Part shown: positions 1 through 11,300 of the stretch, piece after piece
How the letters are laid out: each line of letters opens with the position of its first letter
Numbering within the stretch: the first letter of the stretch is position 1
Origin: Epithemia pelagica
Taxonomy: Eukaryota > Bacillariophyta > Bacillariophyceae > Surirellales > Surirellaceae
Direction: 5' to 3'
Length of the DNA: 64,000 bases
Assembly (NCBI GenBank): GCA_946965045.2
Contig: OX337229.1
Span: forward strand, 1,984,001 to 2,048,000
Notes under the pieces: model-generated
Told to the model about the DNA's origin: nothing
Databases searched by the model: none
What the model saw: only the letters and a program-made list of their open reading frames with translations
Made by a program: the position numbers and the translations under genes

Positions 1-987
1 GCGTCGTCATCGACCAGTTCATATCATGTAGTAGATGCAGTTTTGGACCAAGATGAGAGCTCGTCCATTCCAGGCAACAAACGGCGGCGGCTCACTTTGG
101 TTGCTTCCAAAACTCTGAAGGACCATAACTCGTTGGAACAGCTTCTTCAGACTGAGGAAAGCAAGGCAGCCACAAAAGCTAAAACTAGCAAAAAGAAGAA
201 ACCATTAAAAGTCCTGAATCCACTGGAACGAAAAGTCGACGAGTCGTTGAAGCAGGTATATCAAGGCGAGATTTCTCCTCGGCAACATTTTGATTATCTA
301 AGCCGCGATGAGTCTCTGGTGCCTCGACGTCTTCATTGGCTTGCATGGAGCAATGCTGAAATGGGAAACTTGCTACATGCATGTGCCTTGTGGAATGATA
401 GCGAGCTTGCAGCGGAGTTGCTGAATGGCAGAAATATTGGGAAAATGGGGACACAAATGGACGGCGACGGTCGCACTCCATACCAGATTGCCGAGCTCAT
501 GGGCCATGAGCTAGTGATTCAGGTATTGGAAGCATTTGGGGCTGATATTTCGAATTATGTCTACGATATATACTGTATAGATGGATCTTCGGAGGTAGAT
601 ATGACGGAAAATCAGTCGCTCCATCCTCTCGACGACAACGATTCGCCAGTTGGTCAAGACTTGTCTTGCCATTTGAAGGGTGGCTATGGGTATTGGGACG
701 AAGATGGTCAGCTCATGTTGGAGGCATTTGATCGCCACGAACTAGAAAACGACGGATACGAAAAGGATGAGGAGGAGGACGACGAAGACTCCAATGACGA
801 AGGTCATGTGGCCAATGACTATCCGGACGAGGAAGACGAAGAAAGGCAATGGGGCTCACAGGAGGATGGGGAGAGTGATGACGAAGACATTTTGGAACAG
901 GATAATACATTTCGTCACGCCCCCGTTGATTTGGGAGAAGAGGACTTTGATGCCGCTTATGGAATATATGGACAATCGGAACCCTAA
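1..987 (+). CDS. Iwr1-like (RNA polymerase II import factor family) protein with ankyrin-like segment, 5' partial
   Basis: The frame is open from base 1, so the start lies outside the window; the TTG at 43 is not a start. The C-terminal half carries the Iwr1/SLC7A6OS signature: YVYDIYCID near 560 and an acidic run ending in DSNDEG..ANDYPDEEDEE (about 785-840). Iwr1 escorts assembled RNA polymerase II into the nucleus, so a nuclear/cytoplasmic shuttle role is inferred. Between a Lys-rich N-terminal part (nuclear-signal-like KKKK) and the Iwr1 motif lies a segment (about 340-540) that reads like two ankyrin repeats, with LLHACALWNDSELAAELL and DGRTPYQIAELMGHELVIQVL. That combination is unusual for Iwr1. 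Convergent with the Mpv17-like gene downstream. Family call fairly sure; the ankyrin part is less certain. Confidence 0.72.
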   Translation, partial: ASSSTSSYHVVDAVLDQDESSSIPGNKRRRLTLVASKTLKDHNSLEQLLQTEESKAATKAKTSKKKKPLKVLNPLERKVDESLKQVYQGEISPRQHFDYLSRDESLVPRRLHWLAWSNAEMGNLLHACALWNDSELAAELLNGRNIGKMGTQMDGDGRTPYQIAELMGHELVIQVLEAFGADISNYVYDIYCIDGSSEVDMTENQSLHPLDDNDSPVGQDLSCHLKGGYGYWDEDGQLMLEAFDRHELENDGYEKDEEEDDEDSNDEGHVANDYPDEEDEERQWGSQEDGESDDEDILEQDNTFRHAPVDLGEEDFDAAYGIYGQSEP

Positions 988-1354
988 TTGTCATTTCGAA
1001 CACAATCACGGAGACACCAACAGAAACTCATAGAAGTACCTCTAGTAGAAATAGAAACTCAAGGAAGGCATTCGGGTGTGATGTCCGATTGCTTTTGGCA
1101 ATCTCTTCTTTCTAGAAACTCAACCGAAAATATTTTCGAATGGCGAAATGTAGGCATTCCTTTAGCTATGTGTTACTGATTTTAGCACGTGAGCAAATAT
1201 GAAGTTTTCTATCAAACAAATCTATTTCTATCAAAGCCGACAGTTGTAGGGATGGTGGCCCCAAGAAAAACACAGATTGGAGCAAGGGTCCTTGTCCTTG
1301 CTCCTTGACGATTATATTCAGTCTTTCGCCGCTTGAGGTGGTGCAAAAACATGG
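988..1354. other. Convergent intergenic region
   Basis: The 3' ends of the Iwr1-like gene and the Mpv17-like gene face each other here. No coding segment or clear repeat is seen. Confidence 0.5.
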
Positions 1355-2334
1355 CTAGTGTCCTTGCGCAACACGCGAACAAAAATAAATGTTCCAAAGA
1401 ATTGCTGCCAGGTTGGTATGCAGTACTCGCAGCGATTCGGGAACATAGCGGAAGGACACAAACTGGGAAAATGGCCAGAAGGAATAATTCGCCAGAATGG
1501 CGGCAAATATAGGGCCCAAGCCTTGAAGCGTAAATGGTAGAAACGAAGGGGCTGAAAAAGACAGGAAAGAAGAGCGTTTCGTGAGTGTCTGATAAACTGC
1601 AAACATGTCAATAACCCAAGCAACTCACCTCGCCCAGCGACGAGAGCCGAGAAAAATTCGTAGACATAAAAGTAGGCGGGGAGGAATGCCAAGACACCAA
1701 CAGATTGATCCAAGGCCAGTTCGGCAGCAATTCGTTGGCCGTCGTTCCATCTGTACAATCGCTGGAGTCGTTGCCCAAAGCCAGCTGTAATGCCATACCA
1801 GGAATGAAGAAAAGGTGCCTTGAAGAAAAATCCCACCAAGGCAAAACAAAGAGTTCGAGGATAATCGTACACAAACACGCGGCCTGCGGAATACGCTGAC
1901 AGGGGCTGGGAAGTGGCGTCCCCCAATACCTGCACTACAGCCGCTGTACTAGCTTTGGTGAGCAAGGGCCGTTGCTTCAACGCCTTCATGTACCATGAAA
2001 TCCATGATGAGATCAAGGGACTAGTTGACCTCTTGTCCGTTGGGAAAGGCACTCTGTTCTCTGGGTATATCACTCTTGTCCTTGCAGTAGCGGAACCGAA
2101 CCCATAGCTATTATCTTGTGTCGAATTTCGGAAGTAAGTCCATGTAGCAGCTGTTGTTGAGCCACCACGGCCGGTAACAACGACAGCAGGACGCGGTTCT
2201 ACCAGGGAAACTGGACTGTCACCAGTTCTGACGTTGAGAAACGGAGTGCGAATGGGTTGAGAATGAAATCCATGCAACGTAGACGCAAAAACAAATACAA
2301 TCAAAAAGAATGATCGGAGGCCGAAAAAGTCCAT
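1355..2334 (-). CDS. Mpv17/PMP22 family membrane protein
   Basis: Two exons on the minus strand, 2334-1629 and 1551-1355, joined across a 77-nt GT-AG intron (1552-1628) whose 3' end has a pyrimidine tract and ends CAG. The splice gives a 300-aa protein and brings the family signature into frame: NYSFWPFSQFVSFRYVP followed by a hydrophobic C-terminus. Without it the reading frame runs on into unrelated sequence. The N-terminus is a hydrophobic signal-like stretch (MDFFGLRSFFLIVFVFAST), so entry to ER or plastid is possible. Mpv17 proteins are four-helix proteins of organelle inner membranes with channel-like or unknown transport roles. It is divergent from the methyltransferase gene to its right. 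Substrate unknown. Confidence 0.85.
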
Positions 2335-3023
2335 TGCGCAGGGGAAACAAAGGGATCTAATTCAATAAACAGAAACGAAGCAAGCAAGCGAACTCTGGGG
2401 AAGATTATAAACTGGCGTTGTATCCGGATGTTATTTGCTTGCTTGCTTCAGCGCTATGTCTGGGATACACACAGCTTCTTGCTTGTTGAGGTTGCGTTGT
2501 GATTTTGCTCTCGTCGCCGACAGCGAGTTCTGTGCAACGATGCGGTGGAACGGGGGAATCCGCACAGCCAAATTTGCTGTGGCTTTGATTGTTTGATTTT
2601 TGGTCACGCATGGGGACAAATTGTGAGTGATTGACCGAGCCACAGACAATGGAACAGTCATGCAAGCCGACCAGGCAGAACTCGGACATGTAATAGTTAA
2701 CCCTCCAATCAAAGTGGAGCATTTATGACGTGTCATGGAATCTATGTCGCAGCCTTCCGATGGCAAATCATTCCGGTTGGGAATCTTCAAGGGAACTTAC
2801 ACTTTGTGATATAGTACAAATATCAATAGTGCCCTTCACTTAAGCCTCTTCGAATTGTTCGCCTTGTCCATGTTCCGCGACCGGGCCTTGCGAGCATCAG
2901 GCCGAGACCGAGACAGAGACACGCACGACGAGAGACGCCACAACCAATCACCGCGATTGTTCCAATTGTTGTCTCCAATAAATTCCAATCACCACAACCA
3001 TCGAGAATCATTCCTTGCAAGCC
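2335..3023. promoter_or_regulatory. Divergent intergenic region (Mpv17-like / methyltransferase)
   Basis: This 689-bp stretch separates two outward-facing genes and must hold both promoters. The minus-strand ORFs at 2405-2790 lack family features and I treat them as chance. No defined promoter motif was recognised. Confidence 0.4.
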
Positions 3024-4417
3024 ATGGTAGCTCCAATGGACGAGGACGAACTACTGGGGAAGCTCGAGAAAGGCGATGCATTCGTCATCGCCGAACTCCG
3101 CAAATGCATCCTTCAAGAGTCCAATGACTCGTTGCCTAGATTGTTCGCGCATTGGTTCAAGACTTGTTTGAATCAGTTTTGCGTCGCCGTGTCCAAAGAC
3201 CATCCAGATCTTCCCCTCTTGTCCGAGACGAAACGCCTTGGTCAGCTCTTGGAGATTCATCTCAAGGTGTGCCAAGTGGACGAGATTTTTGCTCACGAAC
3301 TAGCATGTGAAGGTTCACACATGCAGTTGCTCAGAATCATTCAATCTCCCATGCTGGGTGAACCAATCTGTGAAAGAAATCAAGATATTGTTATGGAGTT
3401 GCAAGACATTGCATGCTCCATAGCAGCAACTTATGATACCTTTCCCATGCGAGTGACCCCTTTTACCTTGGAGGAGCCACAAGAACGTCTTCCTTTGACC
3501 TTTCTCATTGCACCCGTAACAGAAGATGACAACCCCTGTGACGACGTGGTGGAAAACGACAGGATAAACACGTCAAAGAACCAATTGCCCACAGAATCCA
3601 TCTTGATTCATCAAGTAGCGAAGCGGCAATCTGCACAAGAAGATGTTGGGTTTGGTATGTCTCAATATGCATGCGAGTGGTTTGGTTGAAGCTTTTTTTC
3701 TTATTTCGTCTTTTTTGTTTGCAATTCTTGTGAATTTGTATAGTCATGTGGCCCTCGGCGGTTGTTCTGTCTCGTTGGATTGCCACCAATCCTTCTATTT
3801 TGTACGATTCTCAACAAGTTTTGGAACTTGGAGCTGGCTGTGGTCTAGTGGGTCTCCTGGCCTCTCGAATACTTCACAACAGGACAAACTCAACAATAGA
3901 CACTGTCGTAAATGAGACTTCTTCTACGGTTCTTTTGAGCGATTTCAATCCGTGTGTGCTTGAAAATCTGAAACGAAATATCCTTTTGAACAGCGTCTCT
4001 AGTGTATGTTCGACCTGCGGTCTGGATTTCTATCAACAAGGTGAAGCAAGTGACGACACTGGTGAACACAACGACGGAGGATGGTTGGACATGAATGGCG
4101 TTCGACATACTCCAGTGGATGTTGTTTTGGGTGCCGATATTATCTGTCAGCCGTCCGACGCTGTGGCGGCATCTCGGACCATTTGGCATGCGCTCACTCC
4201 TGGAGGACGAGCCTACATTGTCTGTGCCACATCGGCGCATCGATTTGGCGTAGACGTGTTTCCCACTGCGTGTGCTCAAATGGGCCTGAAAATTGAGATG
4301 CAAAATGTGGCCAACCTGTACCAAGGAGCATTGCTCACCAACGGATTGGAACAGACCACCGGCTATGTTTCTGGGATGGAGTTGACCATGTTTACCATTG
4401 AAAAGCCACAGCAATGA
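3024..4417 (+). CDS. METTL21/METTL23-type (class I SAM) protein methyltransferase
   Basis: Two exons, 3024-3654 and 3744-4417, with an 89-nt GTATGT...TAG intron (3655-3743); the join is in frame and gives 434 aa. The first ATG is at 3024. The join creates GFVMWPSAVVLSRWI, the G-x-VWPS-x-x-LS motif typical of this lysine methyltransferase group, followed by the SAM-binding LELGAGCGLVGLLAS at about residue 237. Further on lie LLSDFNPCVLENL (acidic ribose-binding loop) and VDVVLGADIIC (post-motif II, in place of the usual D-x-x-Y). The N-terminal 200 residues are helical and of unknown role, as in METTL family members with added domains. The target is probably a protein lysine but cannot be named. 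Confidence 0.85.
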
Positions 4418-4733
4418 GCAGAAATGGATACGGTGAAGGCGACTTTGGTGAAGACTTTTCCAGGAAAGGGATATGCTGTTAGATTCGTAGGTTCGTCGTT
4501 CCTCCTGTATCATGGTTTGTACATATTCCCGTTGGTTTGTACAAGTTGAGCACCCTGGTGGAATTTAGAGATACTTTGATCCATCGTTTGTCTAGCTCAA
4601 AGAATCCAAACTAGGAAGTCAACTTTCCCTGGCAGGGCATTGAACCGAGTCTATGTATATTAGAATAGAAATGACTCTCGAGAAGAGAAACATGCTACAA
4701 AATTTCTTTTCGATAGTGTAGTACACGGGGCCA
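4418..4733. other. Convergent intergenic region
   Basis: The methyltransferase and PLC-like genes end here facing each other. Nothing beyond 3' untranslated sequence is seen. Confidence 0.45.
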
Positions 4734-6317
4734 CTATTCCCGCATCTGGTCAAAGAGGCAGTTCGAGTCTGCGCTCTTAAACCGAAGTGCAATTCCCTTC
4801 AGTTTAGTGGCAGAGGTTCGGTCGTCCAATAGTTTGCCACCATTGATGATTCCCTCTTGGTTGGACGTTGGTACAGCAATGACAGAGTCCGCCGATGTGG
4901 CAAAGTGACTGATCATGAGCATGGAGGTTTCTGTCACCACTGGGATGGTGAGAACATAATATGATTTGTCTCCCAAACTGTACGCCACCACCAACTCTCC
5001 ACCACTGCTAACAAAATCCCCGTCCATCGACTGGGCAGACACACCAAGATCCTCAACCAAGTTGGTCAGAAAGACAACCCTTCCACGGTATGTATACTCC
5101 GCAATTTTCTTGGTCATGTCAACGACATCTTTGCCACTGTTGTAAAGAGCCAAAGAAATGCGAATGGGTACAGGAAAGTTGAGCGCAGTCAAGAATCGAA
5201 CCGTCCATGGACAATAATCAACAAAATCCAATAGGAACATGTTCCAGGTGTCTGTCGAATGACTTCTCAAAAATTTGTTGAGAGTTTGTTGTTTGTAGAG
5301 CTGTTGCGACAAACTCATCGGGCGTAGGGGATTGGTTCCCGCCAGCGCTTTCATCACATCCATGGCACCACCGACTCCAGGGGTCAAGACAAACTGTGAA
5401 CAATGTAAATGATGCTGCTTTTTGTTTCCATGCCTTCGAATATCATCCAAAACCATACTGAACAAGTCATTGCAGTTCCGCGTATTGAACCATAGATTGC
5501 GCATCCAAACATCGGCATTGATCACATCAAATTCGGCTTCTAGTTCGCTTTCCGTCCACTCGCGAGAGTGTTTGGCATTGCCCTTGGATGCCGATACCTT
5601 TAAATCTTGACAGAACCGAGGATGAAACAACACAATAACTTGTTTCCCCTTTTGTTCCAAATCGTGAAGGGTCCACCGCGATAACAGGTGGGTCATTTCG
5701 GCCGATGTGATGAGGCGGCTGTTGAATGTTTCGTGAATTTGTTTCAAAAGGAAGAGCTTTTGTTCACTTGCAAATGCCACCCCATACTCAGGGACCAGAT
5801 TAAGGATGAGAACTTCCTTGGTATGAGCGTTTGCAAACATTTCAATTTGCCGCAAGATAGGTAAAAAGGGGCCGGCCTGCATGGATCCATGCCAAACTCC
5901 AATATCCGATGGTCTTTTGCTTCCCTTGAAACCACCAACTCGTAGATCCAACAAGCGAATTCCTGCCTCGAGTTGTTCCAACACGGATAAATTTTGGCAG
6001 CGAGCAATGGCACTGAATGGTCGACTGGGTTGAATGGTGGAGGATGCGGCATTGTGAGTACCAACCACCAGAAGGTCACGATATCGGAGTGTGGGTTCCA
6101 GATTGGCCAAATGTTCCATCCAACAACAAGCCGCACCACCCGGTGCGTGCAGGGCCGACCGTTCGGCTCCCTCTAGATTTCCCAAACTGACACCCGATGC
6201 TTCAAACAAGTTGGAACTTCCATCAGTGGCAGGTGAGGGCATACAGCATGACATTTGCATCCAATTCAAGGCCAAGGAATTGCAGGGGCAGTCTGTGAGC
6301 TCAAACAACCGACTCAT
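4734..6317 (-). CDS. PLC-like phosphodiesterase (PI-PLC X-domain superfamily)
   Basis: Single exon. The frame is open to 6368 but the first ATG is at 6317, giving 527 aa. The N-terminal half has the X-domain layout: RDLLVVGTHNAAS (first catalytic His region), then LEAGIRLLDLRVGG, then IGVWHGSM (second His), then EVLILNLVPE. This is the TIM-barrel set shared by bacterial PI-PLC and eukaryotic PLC-XD proteins. No PH, EF-hand, Y or C2 domain is present, so it is not a canonical metazoan-type PLC. The C-terminal about 130 residues look like a beta-rich domain. No clear signal peptide from the chosen ATG. Role in lipid or GPI cleavage is inferred from the family. Confidence 0.82.
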   Translation of the reverse strand: MSRLFELTDCPCNSLALNWMQMSCCMPSPATDGSSNLFEASGVSLGNLEGAERSALHAPGGAACCWMEHLANLEPTLRYRDLLVVGTHNAASSTIQPSRPFSAIARCQNLSVLEQLEAGIRLLDLRVGGFKGSKRPSDIGVWHGSMQAGPFLPILRQIEMFANAHTKEVLILNLVPEYGVAFASEQKLFLLKQIHETFNSRLITSAEMTHLLSRWTLHDLEQKGKQVIVLFHPRFCQDLKVSASKGNAKHSREWTESELEAEFDVINADVWMRNLWFNTRNCNDLFSMVLDDIRRHGNKKQHHLHCSQFVLTPGVGGAMDVMKALAGTNPLRPMSLSQQLYKQQTLNKFLRSHSTDTWNMFLLDFVDYCPWTVRFLTALNFPVPIRISLALYNSGKDVVDMTKKIAEYTYRGRVVFLTNLVEDLGVSAQSMDGDFVSSGGELVVAYSLGDKSYYVLTIPVVTETSMLMISHFATSADSVIAVPTSNQEGIINGGKLLDDRTSATKLKGIALRFKSADSNCLFDQMRE

Positions 6318-6728
6318 CTTTTCAAATTCAGTGGATGTTGCGAGAGGATATCTGGATGGTGTTTTCACAAAGAATGACGCCTATGTTTATCGATCGACTT
6401 TCTCCCAAGGGCAGACACAGACACACCCATGTAGTGATCGCCAATATGCCAATGGGTTCCCACTCCCACTCAAATTTTTTGAGATCATTGTTGCATCGTC
6501 ATGCATTCTTCGATGCGGCGAATGTGGCGAATAGCGAGCGAGCGTCTTCCACGTACTTTGGTCAGACTCCGCGTAATATTCAGTCGCGTTATCAACGACA
6601 GGAAAATATTATGCGCGACTTTTATGCGACCATAATAATGATTTCTGAAATCGGCTCATTTTTTTGGATACCCTTTTTGGAGTACCTTACATGTAGCAAA
6701 AGACAACCGAAGAACAAACACCACCACC
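6318..6728. promoter_or_regulatory. Divergent intergenic region (PLC-like / TS-fold-like gene)
   Basis: About 410 bp between outward-facing genes. The stretch 6530-6700 is A+T-richer. No coding feature supported. Confidence 0.35.
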
Positions 6729-7480
6729 ATGAAGTGTGCTCCGTCCAAGAATCTGAATGTGGCCTATCCACAGTTTGAAACTGCTAAAGAAATGTATGCC
6801 CATCTTCGTGAAATCACCAAACCAGTGAGTGCTTTGTCCAGTGTTTCTACTAGTGTATCCTCGCATGTCATTGTTACTGTTCTGAAGAACGTTTTCTGTC
6901 AACAAGCTGATCATGTGTCGGTTATTGCTTACAGGGTGGAGAGTTGGTGGTACGGAATTTTGTGGGTGTGATACAAGATATTTCCCCCGAGGCCTCATTG
7001 GTGGAAACAGAACTGTTTCCAGCCGGTGCCTTGCATTACTACACCAAGAAAAACATGGGCTGGGAGTACAGTCCAGAGGAGCAAGAAAAGTGGCAACTGC
7101 AGGAACGTGGCGGGGCTCAAGGAGATTACCGAGATGGCATGGCAGAAAAGATTGCCAATGTCATTGATTGCTTGTCGACTGAGCCACTCAGTAAACGAGC
7201 CGTCATACCTATCCCCTTCAGTCGAGATGGCAGTGCCTCGATTGATTGGCATGATGCCGGACAATCCAAATGTTGCCGGGAATTGCACTTTTATTTGGAA
7301 GACAGCAAGCTGAAATGTACCGGCATTGTACGAATGCAAAATGCCAACATTTTTGTCAAGAACATTCATTTCTTTGCCGTTCTGATTCATCATGTTGCTC
7401 AAAAACTAAATGTACCAGTCGGCGAGTATACTCATTGGATCACCAACTTATGTCATGATCGATCTGCTACAAGTTGCTAA
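6729..7480 (+). CDS. Protein with possible thymidylate-synthase-like domain
   Basis: Exons 6729-6824 and 6935-7480, with a 110-nt GTGAGT...CAG intron in phase 0, giving 213 aa. The C-terminal 100 residues read KRAVIPIPFSRDG, SKCCRELHFYLED, LKCTGIVRMQNANIF, FFAVLIHHVAQKLNVPVGEY. That order resembles the thymidylate synthase/dCMP hydroxymethylase fold: Cys region, strand, the R-x-x-D/N-type strand, then the helix before the G-x-Y element. The protein is shorter than thymidylate synthase (usually 260 aa or more) and lacks a clear PCH active site, so it is unlikely to be the housekeeping enzyme. The fold call is by eye and tentative. The gene itself is well supported by the exon junction. Confidence 0.6.
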
Positions 7481-7621
7481 CAAAAGCTTGACAAGACATG
7501 AATTCCCTCTAGTCAAGGGTATTTTCTGTTTGTTAGTATGTGATATACCACAACTACATGAGTTTAGCTCCATCCATAACTTCCTTCATCCATAAACAAG
7601 CGTTTGCTATTGTCTGCTGAT

Positions 7622-8188
7622 TCAAATGCCGTACTTGATTTTCATGGTCAACAGACCTTGTTGACCCAGGAGGATTTCGTGAATAAAGGTGAAGATACCG
7701 AGCCAAAAAACTGGGGTAATATCAACGCCAAATGCAGGAGGGATGACACCTTTGACAGCTCGCAGCAACGGCTCAGTAAGAAAAGCCACCAAGGCCCAGG
7801 GCATGTCGGAAATTTTGGTTTCCGGATACCAACTCAGGACGACACGGGCCAACATGGCAAACGACAGGAAATTCAAAAATGGGTCCAAAAACGAGGCAGC
7901 GGGTTGCACCCATGCCTGTGTTTCCGACAATTGTAGAGAGGAGGAAAGAACGGCAGCCGAGGCTGTGACTGTGTCTGGGTCTACCGCGTATAGGGCGCTA
8001 CTCTGGGCCTTGTCGCCGTCGTCGTGACGGCCGCACGGTGGACCAAACTTGCGCGAGTATCTTGGACGACGACAGTCGCAATCAGTCGCTAGGGGCATAA
8101 AGCCTTGTGCCGCATGAAGCGTAGCAAATATAAGCAGGAGGAAGACCTCAATTCTGAACGAAGAAGAAAACAGACGATGCTGCGTCAT
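7622..8188 (-). CDS. YGGT family plastid membrane protein (YlmG/CCB3-like)
   Basis: ATG at 8188 gives 188 aa; the frame extends upstream without a better start. The N-terminus is a signal peptide (FRIEVFLLLIFATLHAAQ) followed directly by GFMPL, matching the diatom bipartite plastid signal with an aromatic residue after cleavage. The mature part has the YGGT domain: LARVVLSWYPE, FLTEPLLRAVKGVIPP and GVDITPVFWLGI, with two hydrophobic segments. Plant and cyanobacterial relatives (YlmG, CCB3) act in thylakoid membrane organisation or cytochrome b6 haem attachment. Its 5' end lies only 181 bp from the WD40 gene on the other strand, suggesting a shared promoter. Confidence 0.88.
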   Translation of the reverse strand: MTQHRLFSSSFRIEVFLLLIFATLHAAQGFMPLATDCDCRRPRYSRKFGPPCGRHDDGDKAQSSALYAVDPDTVTASAAVLSSSLQLSETQAWVQPAASFLDPFLNFLSFAMLARVVLSWYPETKISDMPWALVAFLTEPLLRAVKGVIPPAFGVDITPVFWLGIFTFIHEILLGQQGLLTMKIKYGI

Positions 8189-8369
8189 GGTGAAAAATGA
8201 TTCGATGTGTGTATCGATGATGATGGATTGGATTTTCGATGATGTGGAGCGCATCTATTCCACTGACCACGCATGATTGAAAATCCTCATCGCTCTCTCT
8301 GCGAAGACTCAACCCCAGCCCCCAAACGTTGTCCCGCCGCTCCCCATCATTTTGCCCCGTCCCCGATGC

Positions 8370-11300
8370 ATGCTAATCTACACATCAAAATCACAATGCG
8401 CGATGGAGATGGAGATGGAGGGAGAAAATTTTACCGCCACTATCTTTCACGAATCCGCTCACTCGTTTTCCTTTTTGCCTTTGTTGGGCCTCAACTTTTC
8501 CAAAACGACTTCCTTCACCATAACAACCGATTCCAACCTTTTGCCTGCGGAGGTAGTTGGTGGCGGCGGCGACAACAACAACAACAACAGCAGCAGCAGT
8601 GGGCAAGAAGTGTCAACCACCGGCGAAGAAAATAACAGCCGCATCAACGAGAAGGACGAAAGCATTTGTGTTCCACAACAACAACAAGCATCACACTCCT
8701 TCGAGGACCAAAACAACCACGCGTCATTGCTGACCACAGCAACAACAACCACGTCACAAGAGTTATCGTCGGGAACGCAAGGCTCAGGGAGTAACAAGAC
8801 CGACGACCCAACAACGGACGAGTTGGCAACTGCATTGGAAAGTGTTGTGATAAGGGACGTCAAGAGTAATAGTACGACGGACGGACTTTCGAGTGATTTG
8901 GAAAACAACCAGGTCCAGACCGGGAAGGAAGATCTCGAACAAGAGAAGGACGTCTTGAGGTGGTCTCCATTGGATCCACAAGATTTGGAGGGGCCTGAGT
9001 CTTCCGAATATTTGTTTACGCAGGAGGAATTGGCCGAGGCACTTCGATTTCTTGGTGACGACGAAACCAAGGACGAGTCAGCGCCAGAAACTCAAAGGAA
9101 CGACGACGGGGACGGCAACAACAACGACCACATCGAGTCTTTGGGGCCCATTGAAACTTGGGAGGGAACGCGTATACCTTCCCCTACTCCCATTGCTGAA
9201 TCAGTCAACCCGAGTGAAGTCTTGGACGAAGCAGCCTTGTTGCAAAATCTTCTTCTTGGAGAAGACTTGAATTTTCGTTCTGTCAACGAAGAAGACGACG
9301 ACGAAGAAGAAGCGTTCTTGTTACCCACCTCGAAAGAAGAATTGGCTCAAATTTTTCTTGCGGAAGACCCGCAAGACTTGGCCAATACCAGTAGTGAAAC
9401 TGATCCGAACGAGACAAGTGCACCGAGCCTATCGTTTGAACAGGATTTTGTGGCACAAAGTATTCTGGAACAGTTACAAGGTCTCTCTTTGTCTGTACCA
9501 CCCGCCGAAGCCACACAGGAAGACGATTCGTCGTCCGATATTCCTCCCTTGCAAGAAATTGAACGAACTAGCCAGTCTGAAGCGATTGTAGCTAAAAATT
9601 CAACTCGATCCGCTTTTGGGCTACAATCCAATCCGAGACAGCAACTGGATCCAACTCTCCAGTTATTGGGTTCCCAACTGCCCTTTCTGCAGTGTGAACC
9701 TTGTCCTGTTTCCATTGAAGACGAAAAACAAGGACTGAACCTCGCCTTGCCACCCCCTGTGGAGCCAACAGACGACGAGGAGGACAGTGACAATAACCAA
9801 GACGGTTGGGGAGAAACTGCAGAAAAGGAAAGGGCATTGACAACATCCCAGAAGCCTGATCCAAGTTTTTTGTTGGGAGACGACGTTCTACCGTACTTAC
9901 AGTGCCAGCCGTGCGGTGATCCTACTGGCGAAGCTCCACCACCACCTCCATTTCCCAACAACCAATTCATCGAGGATACCTTAGATTTGGCGGAACTTGA
10001 TGCGATGATGGCAGAGTTCGGAATCACTACTGAGGTCCCTCCGCCAAATGATACAAGAATAATAAACTCCAACAATGATCATGAAGAGGAACCGGAAGCC
10101 GTATCGGACAACAGTTTCCCTCGTCCAGTGGCTTCACCATCCGTCCTTGCCGCTGCGAAACCATATTTGGATACATTTGGTGTCCAACCCACCGAGATAC
10201 AATCCCCAACGACATCGGAACCCGAACCACCAAAGCCTTCATCGAAAGTCTTCCACAACAAGGGTGAGCGAAGTTGTTTGGGACACCGCGAACGTATTCT
10301 TAGTGTGCGTTTTTCGGTTCATGGGACATTGATGGCAACTGCTTCCGCTGATTCAACTATACGGATATGGAGACCTACGACCAATACTTTGCTGAGCACC
10401 CTTTCACATCACGACCAAAACTATGAATGTTTGCGAGTTGCATGGGCGACCTCCGAATGGTTCAAGGATGCAGACTCGATGAAAGGAGATCAATACGAGG
10501 AAAACTCAGTAGACAAGGATGAGGAAGCTCTCCTGGCGACAGCCGGTGCTGATGGGCAAGTCTTTATATTGAAACGAAGAGCAAAGACGTCAACAAGTAG
10601 CAAACGGAAACAGTGGGACACCATGGCATGCATCAACCATGCCAAGGATATGCACCATTATACTCCCGCGGACGCCGAAGATCGACCACAGATTTATGCA
10701 TTACAATTTATTGACAACTTTCAAGTCAGTCCAAACATGGCATGCTCACATGTGAACAATAGAATTTTGTTGACTTCGTCCGAAAATCATTTGCATTTTT
10801 GGGAACTCATTCAAGAACCCAAACCTCAAGATAAGCTTGAAACAGTTATGGAAGAAAACGACGACGACGAAGATGATGACAAACAAGACTCTAAGGAAGA
10901 ACCGCCCGTTTATCCATGGCACTTTCGAGAAATGTTTAGCGTTGGTTTTGGTAATCTTCATACCATGGGAGGCGGCGTATCTGTGGGCCGTGTCACCGAT
11001 GATGCCAACCCGTATCTGCCCATCACGCAAGTCGCGGAAGGTGATACCAATGAGGCTTTTGGAGGAGAGCGGAACCCCAACGGACTTATCTACGTGTTTG
11101 ATGCAGCTTACTGTCCTGTCAACGGATTGATTGGTGTCGCTCTTTCTGATGGAAGTTTACGGTTGTTGAATGGTCGCGGTGTTTGTGTGTCTATTTTACA
11201 GCTACCAGGTGTATCGACCCATTTGACATCGTTTTGCTGGGATGCGAGTGGAACTCAGTTGGCTACAAGCGTGGCATCTACAGGTCATGTTGTAACATGG

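Noticed and set aside
1358-2107. Plus-strand ORFs in the Mpv17-like region
   Set aside because: Antisense; the minus-strand splice yields the family signature.
4735-4790. tRNA-like stretch with GGTCAAAGAGGCAGTTCGAGTC
   Set aside because: Has a GTTCGA box but no matching acceptor or anticodon arms, and it is the 3' end of the PLC-like coding region.
8391-9070. Minus-strand ORFs with Val/Leu/Ser runs
   Set aside because: Antisense shadows of Asn/Gln codon runs in the WD40 gene.
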